NCBI GenBank assembly: GCA_018241525.1
Contig: JAFEDR010000014.1
Location: 1-64,000, forward strand
Direction of reading: 5' to 3'
From: Pseudomonadota bacterium
Lineage (GTDB): Bacteria; Pseudomonadota; Gammaproteobacteria; Steroidobacterales; Steroidobacteraceae
Length of the DNA stretch: 64,000 nucleotides
The notes beneath the pieces were generated by a model. That model was not told the origin of the DNA. It saw only the letters and a program-made list of their open reading frames with translations, and ran no database searches. This document shows positions 37,601 through 45,067 of this stretch, piece after piece. Position numbers and translations under genes: made by a program. Position 1 is the stretch's first letter, and each line of letters starts with the position of its first letter.

Positions 37601-37749
37601 GGCCCGGCGAGCGGCTTGAAGCGCGCGGTCGCATCGGCCGCGAGCACGGCGGGCGCCGCGAGCGCGAACGTCGCGACGACGGCAAGGATCGAGCGGCAGG
37701 CGAGCGGACCCGGCGCGCGCCAGCGGCGCGCAACTTGCGTGGGCATCAC
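34660..37749 (-). CDS. Secreted S8 (subtilisin-family) serine protease with PA insert
   Basis: A 1029-residue exported protease. After a signal peptide (cleavage near VLAAD, about residue 38) comes an I9-type propeptide (VVVQLQSESVAEARARV to ALNGVAVSIP). The S8 domain follows, with catalytic Asp in IIDTGIDYTHADF, His in CYGHGTHVAGSAAG and Ser in ESGTSMATPHVAGVAAL, and the oxyanion Asn in AAAGNEGP. A PA domain is inserted before the Ser (LVILSRGSCTFVAKAQGAALAG). The 400-residue C-terminal part has Ig-like beta strands (SETLTVRNLGRGRARYNLSY) and a VLIDVNGDGAADYVLF stretch resembling a calcium-binding FG-GAP or dockerin-like loop. It is a monocistronic gene with its own terminator; probably extracellular nutrition. 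Confidence 0.95.
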   Translation of the reverse strand: MMPTQVARRWRAPGPLACRSILAVVATFALAAPAVLAADATARFKPLAGPVAAKGLKPLSIDGSTPVKVVVQLQSESVAEARARVATRALTADEERSVVATARREHAAIHGAIQGLGGRVVAEYQHALNGVAVSIPRHQVASLATLPGVVAVHPVTTFRVSNAVSVPYLNAPAVWAGHPALKGEGVKIAIIDTGIDYTHADFGGPGTPAAYAAAAATSTLPADPTLFGPNAPKVKGGIDLVGDAYNADDPTTAPMPDPNPLDCYGHGTHVAGSAAGFGVAGGATYGGPWSPAAYTTTTFDVGPGVAPKADLYAVRVFGCAGTTNVVTDAIEWAVANHMDVISMSLGSPFGTADSADAVAARNAARAGITVVAAAGNEGPSPYITGTPASGDHVISAAAMDAREFFPNGVRVTLSSGSADGLEANSAPLPAGTVPVVVLKSGSGLALGCPDGTGAYPDYPANLPAGALVILSRGSCTFVAKAQGAALAGASAIAVVNNAAGFVNPSIPGVTLPFIVLQLADTPTILAAGPSGSVMAANVANPAFETVASFSSGGPRFGDNAFKPNVTAPGVGINSAAVGTGNAGVVESGTSMATPHVAGVAALTRQAHPNWDRKAIEQAIVETANPGLLSGGDPRLTGAGVVQPVGATTTSVVASDDHGNPSLSFGFEESTRDYADSETLTVRNLGRGRARYNLSYSPAATATGVPHTLTLSRTSVALEGGESEDIRVTLKVPAATVGGTHDAAYNLRYADAAGYLVLTPASGSAPALSVPYYLTTRARSNLAADLVGNLSARHPAAGVKLSNRGGALPGTADFYAWGLSSRPQGDPFFDTRAVGVQSNLAGGDSLLVFAVNTWTKFPNAAVGEWDVLIDVNGDGAADYVLFTGDHGVWTSATGSPDGIAIVLLYQIATQSLSLVAYADAATDGSTVLMPVWASNLGITAANPAFSYQVQYFNNLSGNGYAMPGSATFNAFTPSITNAAYYTVPAGVSGTVPVAIDPVQWKTTPALGLMVVSQDNASGTPQAQLLRAGDR

Positions 37750-37866
37750 GATTCCCCCAGTTATGTTAATTCCCTGGCGGCGTCCCGCAGGTGGGTGGAC
37801 GCTGCCGCTTCGGTGCTAGCCCGACATTAATCTCGTTGCCGCGACCGGCGCAATCGCGATCGCGCC

Positions 37867-38787
37867 TCAGCCGCCGTCCGGCGCCAGCCAGTCGCGCGGT
37901 CTTAAGTAGTCGCGGGTCAGGCGCTCCTCGGCCGAGCCTTCCTCGGCGTGCCAGTCGTACTCGAAGCGCACCAGCGGCGGCAGCGACATCAGGATCGACT
38001 CGGTCCGTCCGCCCGATTGCAGGCCGAACGTCGTACCACGGTCGTACACGAGGTTGAACTCGACGTAGCGCCCGCGGCGGTAGAGCTGGAACTGCCGCTC
38101 GCGCTCGCCGTACGGCGTCGCGCGCCGCCGCTCGACGATCGGCAGGTAGGCGCCGAGGAAGGCGTCGCCGACCGCGCGCAGGAACGCGAACGAGCGCTCG
38201 AAGCCCCAGGCGTTCAGGTCGTCGAAGAAGATCCCGCCGACGCCGCGGGTCTCGCCGCGGTGCTTGAGGTAGAAGTAGCGGTCGCACCAGTCCTTGTAGC
38301 GCGGGTAGACGTCCGCGCCGAACGGCGCGCAGGCCGCGCGCGCCGCCTCGTGCCAGTGGCGCGCGTCCTCGTCGTACGGGTAGAACGGCGTCAGGTCGAA
38401 GCCGCCGCCGAACCACCACGCCGCCGGCGCGCCATCCTTCTCGGCGATGAAGAAGCGCACGTTCATGTGCGTCGTCGGCACGTACGGGTTGAGCGGATGG
38501 AAGACCAGCGACACGCCCATCGCCTCGAACGAGGCGCCGGCGAGCTCGGGACGCGCCTGGGTGGCGGAGGGCGGCAGTCCCTCGCCCATCACGTGCGAGA
38601 AGCCGACGCCGCCCTGCTCGAGCAGCTCGCCATGCCGCAGCACCCGGCTCTCGCCGCCGCCGCCGCCCGGCCGCTGCCACGCGTCGCGGCGGAAGCGCGC
38701 GCCGCCATCGACGCGCTCGAGCGTCGCGCACAGGCGTTCCTGGAGCCCGGTCAGGTAGTCGCGGACCTCGGCCTTGCCGGCATGCAT
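37867..38787 (-). CDS. hemF: Oxygen-dependent coproporphyrinogen III oxidase
   Basis: A 306-residue HemF (about 300 is usual). It converts coproporphyrinogen III to protoporphyrinogen IX with O2. Signature segments: GVSLVFHPLNPYVPTTHMN, WWFGGGFDLTPFYPYDED, YPRYKDWCDRYFYLKHR, GGIFFDDLN and YVEFNLVYDRGT. The ATG at 38787 (MHAGKAEVRDYL) is preferred to longer, Arg-rich in-frame extensions. It lies 31 bases after the end of topA in the same orientation. Confidence 0.96.
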   Translation of the reverse strand: MHAGKAEVRDYLTGLQERLCATLERVDGGARFRRDAWQRPGGGGGESRVLRHGELLEQGGVGFSHVMGEGLPPSATQARPELAGASFEAMGVSLVFHPLNPYVPTTHMNVRFFIAEKDGAPAAWWFGGGFDLTPFYPYDEDARHWHEAARAACAPFGADVYPRYKDWCDRYFYLKHRGETRGVGGIFFDDLNAWGFERSFAFLRAVGDAFLGAYLPIVERRRATPYGERERQFQLYRRGRYVEFNLVYDRGTTFGLQSGGRTESILMSLPPLVRFEYDWHAEEGSAEERLTRDYLRPRDWLAPDGG

Positions 38788-38818
38788 GCGCGAAGTATGA
38801 CCGATGCGCCGCGGCGCT

Positions 38819-41404
38819 TCAGCGCGCGGACTTCTTCGCGGCCTTCTTCTTCGCCGCGGGCTTGGCGGCGGCCTTCGCCGGTGCCTTCGGCGGCTTCGCC
38901 GGTGCCTTGGCCGCGGCACGCGCAGGCTTCGCCGCGGGCCGGGCGGTGGCCGGGGTCGCGGCGGCGGGGGCCGGCGTCTTCGCGGCCCGGGCGGTCTTCG
39001 GCTTGGCGGTGCCCGGTGCGGCCTCGCCCGCGGCGGGCGTCGCGGCGGCGGCCGGCGCCGCCTTGCGCCGCCCGAAGCGGCTCGTGCCGCGCAGCGGCGC
39101 CGCCGCGAGCAGCACGCGGCACTCCTCGAGCGTCAGGCTCGCCGGCTCGCGGTCCTTCGGGATGCGCGCGTTGCGCTTGCCGTCGGTCAGGTACGGCCCG
39201 TAGCGGCCGTGCAGCACCTGGATGTTGTCGACGCCGTAGTCGCGGATCAGCCGCGCGGCGTCGGCGCGCTGCTTCTCCTCGATCAGCTCGATCGCGCGCG
39301 GGAACTCGATCGTGTACGGGTCGTCGGTCTTGATCGAGACGTACTTGGCGCCGTACTTCACGTACGGCCCGAAGCGGCCGACGCCGACCGAGACGTGCTC
39401 GCCGCCCGGCAGGTCGCCGAGCGCGCGCGGCAGCGTGAAGAGCTTGAGCGCCTCCTCGAGCGTGATCGCGTCCATCTTCTGCCCGGGCCGCAGCCCCGCG
39501 AACTTGGGCTTGATCTCGTCGTCCTTGGTGCCGAGCTGCACGAACGGCCCGTACTGGCCGATGCGCACGCTGACCGGCCGGCCGCTGACGGGGTCGGTGC
39601 CGAGCTGGCGCGCCTGCGCGACCTCCTCGCGGGTCACGCTCTTCTCGATGTCCTTGACGCGGTCGATGAACGGGCGCCAGAACGCCTTCATGACCGGCAC
39701 CCACTCCTTGTCGCCGCGCGAGATGTCGTCGAGGTCGTCCTCGAGGCGCGCGGTGAAGGCGTAGTCGACGTACTGCGGGAAGAACCGCACCAGGAAGCTG
39801 GAGACGATCTTGCCGGTGTCGGTCGGCACGAAGTTGCGGCGCTCGTCCTCGACGTACTTGCGCGCGCGCAGCGTCTCGATGATCGCGGCGTAGGTCGAGG
39901 GCCGGCCGATGCCGCGCTCCTCGAGCGCCTTGACGAGCCCGGCCTCGGTGTAGCGCGGCGGCGGCTCGGTGAAGTGCTGCTCGGGGTTGAGCTCGACGAG
40001 CCGCGCGCGGTCGCCCTCGGCGAGCGGCGGCAGCCGGCCGCCGTCCTCGGCGTCGTCGTCGTCGTTGCGGTCGACCTCGTAGACGGCGAGGTAGCCCGGC
40101 TTGATCAGCGTCGAGCCCGAGGCGCGCACGATGCCCTCGGGGCTCGTGCCCGCGGCGGTGCCGCCCGGGTGCAGCGTGACGGTGACCTGCTCGAACAGCG
40201 CGTTCGTCATCTGCGAGGCGATGGTGCGCTTCCAGATCAGGTCGTACAGCCGCCACAGGTCGTCGTCGATGTGGCCCTTGAGCTTGTCGGGCGTGTTGGC
40301 GGCGAGCGTCGGGCGGATGCCCTCGTGCGCCTCCTGGGCGTTCTTCTGCTTGCTCGCGTAGCTGCGCGGCTCGCCCGGCAGCGCCTCGCTGCCGTAGTTC
40401 GCGAGGATCGTCTCGCGGATCTGGCCGATCGCCTCGGCCGAGAGCGAGGTCGAGTCGGTACGCATGTAGGTGATGAGGCCGACCGGCCCCTCGCCGAAGT
40501 CGATGCCCTCGTAGAGCTTCTGCGCGACCTGCATCGTGCGCCGGGCGCTGAAGCCGAGGCGGTTGGCGGCGGCCTGCTGCAGCGTCGAGGTGCGGAACGG
40601 CGCCTGCGGGCTGCGCGAGCGCGGCTTCGCCTCGACCGCCGCGACCCGGAGCTCACCGGCGCAGGCGTCCTTGAGGCGCCGCTCGGCGGCACGCGCGTCG
40701 GCCTCGTTGGTGATGCTGAAGCGGCCCTTCTGGACGTCGGCCTCGACCTTCTTGCCGCCGACCTCGATGACCCGCGCGCGGAACGGCTGGCCGTCCTTCT
40801 CGGCGGCGACCTCGAGCGTCCAGTACTCCTGGCGCACGAACGCGGCGATCTCGGCCTCGCGGTCGCAGATCAGCCTGAGCGCCACGCTCTGCACGCGCCC
40901 GGCCGACAGGCCCGGCATGATCTTCTTCCACAGCAGCGGCGAGAGGTTGAAGCCGACCAGGTAGTCGAGCGCGCGGCGCGCCTGCTGGGCGTTCACCAGC
41001 GGCTTCGACAGCTGCTCGGGGCTCGCGACCGCCTTCTGGATCTCGTTCTTGGTGATCTCGAAGAACTTCGCGCGATGCACGTCCTTGTCCTTCAGGACGC
41101 CGCGCTCCTTCAGGATCTCGTACAGGTGCCAGGAGATCGCCTCGCCCTCGCGGTCGGGGTCGGTCGCGAGGTAGAGCGCGCTCGCCTTCCTGAGCGCCCG
41201 CTCGATGGCATCGACGTGCTTGGTGTTGCGCTCGATCAGCGCGTAGCGCATCTCGAAGTTGTTGTTCGGGTCGACCGCGCCTTCCTTCGGCACGAGGTCG
41301 CGCACGTGGCCGTAGGAGGCCAGCACCTCGAAGTCCTTGCCCAGGTACTTCTTGATGGTCTTGGCCTTGGCCGGCGACTCGACGATGACGAGGTTGCTGC
41401 TCAT
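38819..41404 (-). CDS. topA: DNA topoisomerase I with Lys/Ala/Pro-rich tail
   Basis: An 861-residue type IA topoisomerase that relaxes negative supercoils. The Toprim domain starts NLVIVESPAKAKTIKKYLG and includes TDPDREGEAISWH. The active tyrosine lies in GLITYMRTDSTSLS, and RPSTYAAIIETL is intact. Instead of C-terminal zinc fingers there are three glycine/tyrosine-rich Toprim-C repeats (RIGQYGPFVQLG, GVGRFGPYVKYG, LHGRYGPYLTDG). A tail of about 80 residues follows, made almost only of Ala, Lys, Pro, Arg and Thr, like histone H1/AlgP tails and probably binding DNA non-specifically. The start MSSNLVIV at 41404 is preferred over an upstream ATG. Confidence 0.96.
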   Translation of the reverse strand: MSSNLVIVESPAKAKTIKKYLGKDFEVLASYGHVRDLVPKEGAVDPNNNFEMRYALIERNTKHVDAIERALRKASALYLATDPDREGEAISWHLYEILKERGVLKDKDVHRAKFFEITKNEIQKAVASPEQLSKPLVNAQQARRALDYLVGFNLSPLLWKKIMPGLSAGRVQSVALRLICDREAEIAAFVRQEYWTLEVAAEKDGQPFRARVIEVGGKKVEADVQKGRFSITNEADARAAERRLKDACAGELRVAAVEAKPRSRSPQAPFRTSTLQQAAANRLGFSARRTMQVAQKLYEGIDFGEGPVGLITYMRTDSTSLSAEAIGQIRETILANYGSEALPGEPRSYASKQKNAQEAHEGIRPTLAANTPDKLKGHIDDDLWRLYDLIWKRTIASQMTNALFEQVTVTLHPGGTAAGTSPEGIVRASGSTLIKPGYLAVYEVDRNDDDDAEDGGRLPPLAEGDRARLVELNPEQHFTEPPPRYTEAGLVKALEERGIGRPSTYAAIIETLRARKYVEDERRNFVPTDTGKIVSSFLVRFFPQYVDYAFTARLEDDLDDISRGDKEWVPVMKAFWRPFIDRVKDIEKSVTREEVAQARQLGTDPVSGRPVSVRIGQYGPFVQLGTKDDEIKPKFAGLRPGQKMDAITLEEALKLFTLPRALGDLPGGEHVSVGVGRFGPYVKYGAKYVSIKTDDPYTIEFPRAIELIEEKQRADAARLIRDYGVDNIQVLHGRYGPYLTDGKRNARIPKDREPASLTLEECRVLLAAAPLRGTSRFGRRKAAPAAAATPAAGEAAPGTAKPKTARAAKTPAPAAATPATARPAAKPARAAAKAPAKPPKAPAKAAAKPAAKKKAAKKSAR

Positions 41405-41480
41405 GTCTCCAAAACGACGGCGCCGCGGACCCTCGGGCCGCGGCACGTCTCACGGGCGGCGGCCCTCACGGGCGCCGCGG

Positions 41481-41963
41481 TCAGTGAAGGGCGTCCGACT
41501 GTCCCTCGAACACCAGGTCTTCCATGCGCTGGTAGGCCTGCTCCTGGCCGGGCTGGCTGAAGAGCACCATCAGCACCACCCACTTGACCTGCTCGATGTC
41601 GATTTCCTCGGCCTCGAGCGCCAGCAGCCGGTCGATCACGAGCTCGCGCTGCTGGTTCGACAGGATGCCGACGTTCTCGAGCTGCAGCAGGTAGCCGCGC
41701 ACCTCGGGGGCGAGCCGCGCCTGCTCGTAGCCGCTGAACACGCGGAACGAGCGCGTCTGCGCGTCGGTGACCGGCGGCGCCTCGCCCGACAGGCCCTCGA
41801 GCCAGGCGAGCGCGCGCTCGATGCCGCTCTCGGCGAAGCCGGCGTGCTCGAGCTCCTCGCGCAGCACGTCGCGGCTCGGCTGCGGCGCGACATCCGACTC
41901 GAGGTAGTTCTCGAACAGATAGATAAGAATGTCGAGCACGTTGTCGTTCATCGGGTCTTTCAT
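41481..41963 (-). CDS. smg: Smg family protein (DUF494)
   Basis: A 160-residue acidic helical protein of the Smg/DUF494 family. The start MKDPMNDNVLDILIYLFENYLES is typical, followed by DVLREELEHAGF, SFRVFSGYEQARLAPEVRGYL and QVKWVVLMVLFSQPGQE. Its biochemical role is not established, although its place next to topA and DNA-uptake genes is conserved. A start at the internal ATG (41951) is also possible. It is preceded by 300 bases without a recognised gene where dprA is usually found. Confidence 0.92.
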   Translation of the reverse strand: MKDPMNDNVLDILIYLFENYLESDVAPQPSRDVLREELEHAGFAESGIERALAWLEGLSGEAPPVTDAQTRSFRVFSGYEQARLAPEVRGYLLQLENVGILSNQQRELVIDRLLALEAEEIDIEQVKWVVLMVLFSQPGQEQAYQRMEDLVFEGQSDALH

Positions 41964-42263
41964 GTCGGGCGCCTTCGCGGCGCGCGGAGCACGCCGCGGT
42001 GGATGCTGCCGGCGCCCGGCACCCGCCGACCCCCGGCGGGGTGCGGGTGCGGTCTGGACGCGGTCTGGGCGCTCGGGCCCGTCTGGGTGACCAACGTGTG
42101 GACGTCCGCCGGATTCGAAGCCGAGCGCATCTAACGGTATTTCGGCGGCCTTGTCCAGCCGCACCCCGGCCCGATACGACGTATTCGGGCGAAGCCGCGA
42201 GATTTCAAGGCGCCGGTGCGCGGCGCGCGCGCGGCAGGCGGGCGCCTGCCGCGCCGAGGATCG
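41964..42263. other. Gap between the LysM gene and smg, where dprA would be expected
   Basis: Three hundred bases without a supported gene. Translating the minus strand in the smg frame gives an Arg/Pro/Gly-rich stretch (KAAEIPLDALGFESGGRPHVG) that does not match the C-terminus of DprA. A short GCGCGC-rich run lies at the left of the LysM gene's end, and an AT-richer patch near 42120-42200 (AACGGTATTTCGG, ATACGACGTATTCGG) contains a near-palindrome ATACGACGTAT that could belong to an smg promoter. Confidence 0.4.
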
Positions 42264-43397
42264 TCAGGGGTTCTTGACGATGTCGCCGACGTGCAGCGCG
42301 CTCGAGGCGTTCATCACGAGTCCGTAGCTCAGGTGCTCGTAGGTCTTGAACACCATGAACGTGCCGGCGAGCTCGTTTGGCAGCGTCACCGTCTTGGCGG
42401 TGACTTCCTTGAACTGGTTCGAGGTGGTGAGGCCGCCCGGGCCGCGGTCCTTGGTCTTCTCGCCGAGCTCCCAGATGCCGAGCACGTGGCCGGGCTCGAG
42501 CCCGTCGTGCTTGCCGCGGTTGATCACGACCACCTGGTACTGGCCGATCACGTTGACGCCGCCGATCACCGACATGACCCGGCCGTGCACCTGCTGCGAC
42601 GGCGCGTGCGGCACGAAGTCGACCGGCACGTCGAGCGGCTCGGTGACCAGCCGGTCGCCGGCGAGCGTCTCGCGCGCCGACTCGGTCAGCACCAGCTTCG
42701 CGAGCGCGTTCTTGCCGCTGCCCTCGGCGCCGCGCTCGAGGCGCGCGCGGCCGGTGTAGATGCCCTGGTAGCCGAGCAGCTTGTGGTTGTCGGGGTCGAT
42801 CAGCTTGTCGCCGACGTGCACGACGCTGAAGCGCGTGCCGACCTCGGCGCCGGCCGGCAGGCCGCGCGCGTACAGCGTGTCGTTCATGCCGGCGGCGATC
42901 TGGCTGTTGCCGATCGCGACCACGTAGGGGAGCTTGTCCGACTCCTCCTTCGGCACCACGCTCGGCTTCGACATGAAGGCGGCGACGATCTCGAAGGGGA
43001 TCGCGGTGATCGCCTCGCTGATCGGCAGCTCGCGCACCTGCGGCGAGAGGCGCACCTCGTTGCCGCGCTCGACGTGGATCTCGGGGCGCATCTCGCCGTT
43101 CGCGCCCGCAACGTAGACGAGGTGCAGCGTGTCGCCCGGGTAGATGCGGTGCGGGTTCTGGATCGCCGGGTTGAGATACCAGATCTCGGGCCAATACCAG
43201 GGCTGGGTCAGGTACTTCGAGGCGATGCCCCACAGGGTGTCGCCGCGCTGCACCGTGTAGCTGGAAGGTGCGTCGGGGCTCAGCGGCACCGAGGTCGACC
43301 GGCCGGGAGCCGGCGTCGCCGGGTCATCCGCCAGCGTGCTCATGCTGACGAGCGCCCCGAGAGCCAGTAAGCCTAGGAAACGGCGAAGGTTTTTCAT
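42264..43397 (-). CDS. Exported LysM-domain protein
   Basis: A 377-residue protein with a signal peptide (MKNLRRFLGLLALGALVSMSTLA) and one N-terminal LysM domain (YTVQRGDTLWGIASKYL to IYPGDTLHLVYVAG, about 47-95) that would bind peptidoglycan. The large C-terminal region (about 110-377) has conserved GIYTGRARLERGAEGSGKNA, INRGKHDGLEPGHVLGI and TFMVFKTYEHLSYGLVMNAS segments found in the LysM protein next to def/dprA in many gammaproteobacteria. Its function is unknown. It is divergent from def. Confidence 0.92.
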   Translation of the reverse strand: MKNLRRFLGLLALGALVSMSTLADDPATPAPGRSTSVPLSPDAPSSYTVQRGDTLWGIASKYLTQPWYWPEIWYLNPAIQNPHRIYPGDTLHLVYVAGANGEMRPEIHVERGNEVRLSPQVRELPISEAITAIPFEIVAAFMSKPSVVPKEESDKLPYVVAIGNSQIAAGMNDTLYARGLPAGAEVGTRFSVVHVGDKLIDPDNHKLLGYQGIYTGRARLERGAEGSGKNALAKLVLTESARETLAGDRLVTEPLDVPVDFVPHAPSQQVHGRVMSVIGGVNVIGQYQVVVINRGKHDGLEPGHVLGIWELGEKTKDRGPGGLTTSNQFKEVTAKTVTLPNELAGTFMVFKTYEHLSYGLVMNASSALHVGDIVKNP

Positions 43398-43467
43398 GGA
43401 GTTCCGTGCCCGCGTCCGGACCCTCGGGGAGGGCCATTCCGTGAGGACCCGATGTGGCCGGCCGCCC

Positions 43468-43473
43468 TATAAT
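43468..43473 (+). promoter_or_regulatory. Candidate -10 element of the def operon
   Basis: A perfect TATAAT hexamer at 43468-43473 lies in the 174-base region between the divergent LysM gene and def, about 100 bases before the def ATG. No good -35 hexamer is found 16-18 bases upstream. The following 90 bases are notably AT-rich (ATTAAGTCCAATGCC, AACTTTAGCAGCATTATTG). Confidence 0.4.
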
Positions 43474-43571
43474 CAGCCGAGGCGGAACGCGGCAGACGAC
43501 ATTAAGTCCAATGCCTATCAAACTTTAGCAGCATTATTGCGCCGGTTGCAGCAATTGCCCCACCCATAAAC

Positions 43572-44108
43572 ATGACGCGCCTCACGATTCTCGAATATCC
43601 CGACCCGCGCCTGCGGACCAAGGCCGCCCCGGTGGCGACGGTCGACGCCGGCATCCGCCAGCTGATCGACGACCTGCTCGAGACCATGTACGCCTCGAAG
43701 GGCGTCGGCCTCGCCGCGACCCAGGTCGACCGGCACGTGCGGGTGCTGGTCGCGGACGTCTCGGAGGAGAAGAACCAGCCGCTCGCGTTCGTGAACCCGG
43801 AGGTGCTCGCGCGCGAGGACGTCGGCACGATGCAGGAAGGGTGCCTGTCGGTGCCGGGGTTCTGGGAGGACGTCGACCGCGCGCACAAGGTCCGCGTGCG
43901 CGCGCTCGGCCGCGACGGCAAGCCCTTCGAGCTCGACGCCGAGGGCCTGCTCGCGGTCTGCATCCAGCACGAGATGGACCACCTCGAGGGCAAGCTGTTC
44001 GTCGACTACCTGTCGGAGCTCAAGCGCACCCGCATCCGCAAGAAGCTCGAGAAGGAGCAGCGCCAGCGCAGCGCCGACGGCGTCCGCCCGCGCGCCCCGG
44101 CGCTCTGA
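43572..44108 (+). CDS. def: Peptide deformylase
   Basis: A 178-residue metallohydrolase that removes the formyl group from nascent proteins. The three motifs are intact: GVGLAATQV, EGCLSVPGF (metal Cys) and HEMDHLEG (HExxH). There is a short basic C-terminal tail (RTRIRKKLEKEQRQR). It is the first gene of a tightly packed operon with fmt, rsmB, the DUF4390 gene and a two-component system. Confidence 0.97.
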   Translation: MTRLTILEYPDPRLRTKAAPVATVDAGIRQLIDDLLETMYASKGVGLAATQVDRHVRVLVADVSEEKNQPLAFVNPEVLAREDVGTMQEGCLSVPGFWEDVDRAHKVRVRALGRDGKPFELDAEGLLAVCIQHEMDHLEGKLFVDYLSELKRTRIRKKLEKEQRQRSADGVRPRAPAL

Positions 44109-44113
44109 GGTTC

Positions 44114-45067
44114 GTGCCGCTCTCGGTCGTCTATGCCGGCACCCCGGAGTTCGCGGTGCCGGCGCTCGAGGCGCTCGTCGCCGCGGGTCATCGCGTCGCC
44201 GCCGTCTACACCCAGCCCGACCGGCCCGCAGGCCGTGGCCGCGCGCTCGCCGCGTCGCCCGTCAAGCGCCGCGCGCTCGAGCTCGGCCTCGAGGTGCGCC
44301 AGCCGGCGACGCTGAAGGACCCCGAGGTCGTGGCGGCGCTCGCGGCGCTCGCGCCCGAGGCGATCGCGGTCGCGGCCTATGGACTCCTGCTGCCGCCGGC
44401 GGTGCTCGCGATCCCGCGCCTCGGCTGCCTCAACATCCACGCCTCGCTGCTGCCGCGCTGGCGCGGCGCGGCGCCGGTGCAGCGTGCGCTGCTCGCGGGC
44501 GACGCCGAGACCGGGGTCGCGATCATGCGCATGGAGGAGGGCCTCGACACCGGCGCGGTGTACGCGACCGAGCGCACCGCGATCGAGGCCGCCGACACCA
44601 CGGCCTCGCTGACCGCGCGGCTCGCGACGCTCGGCGCGGCGGCGCTGGTCGCGACGCTGGCGCGGCTCGAGGCCGGGCCGCTCGTGCCGGCCCCGCAGCC
44701 CGCGGACGGCGTCCGCTACGCGCCGAAGCTCGAGAAGCGCGAGGCACGCCTCGACTGGGACGCGCCGGCCACCGCGCTCGCCCGCGCGGTGCGCGCGTTC
44801 GTGCCCTGGCCGGTGGCCGAGACGAGCTTCCGCGGCGCGCAGCTGCGCATCCACGAGGCGCAGGCGATCGAGGCGCCCGCCGGCGCGCCCGCCGGGACGA
44901 TCGTGGCGGCGGGAGCGGCCGGCATCGAGGTCGCGACCGGCGCGGGACGCCTGCGGCTCCTCGCCGTGCAGGCGCCGGGGCGCGGCGTGGTCGCCGCCGC
45001 GGCCTTCGCGGCGGCCGAGGCGCGCCGCGGCCCGCTCGTCGGCGAACGCCTCGGCCTCGCACCGTGA
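44114..45067 (+). CDS. fmt: Methionyl-tRNA formyltransferase
   Basis: A 317-residue enzyme that formylates initiator Met-tRNA. The folate-binding and catalytic segment is CLNIHASLLPRWRGAAPVQRAL (positions about 106-127, with Asn, His and the downstream Asp in GDAETGVAIMRMEEGLDTGAVY). The start is GTG at 44114 (VPLSVVYAGTPEFAVPALE), five bases after def, with GAGG immediately before it. The C-terminal OB-like domain follows after about residue 205. It overlaps rsmB by GTGA. Confidence 0.96.
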   Translation: MPLSVVYAGTPEFAVPALEALVAAGHRVAAVYTQPDRPAGRGRALAASPVKRRALELGLEVRQPATLKDPEVVAALAALAPEAIAVAAYGLLLPPAVLAIPRLGCLNIHASLLPRWRGAAPVQRALLAGDAETGVAIMRMEEGLDTGAVYATERTAIEAADTTASLTARLATLGAAALVATLARLEAGPLVPAPQPADGVRYAPKLEKREARLDWDAPATALARAVRAFVPWPVAETSFRGAQLRIHEAQAIEAPAGAPAGTIVAAGAAGIEVATGAGRLRLLAVQAPGRGVVAAAAFAAAEARRGPLVGERLGLAP

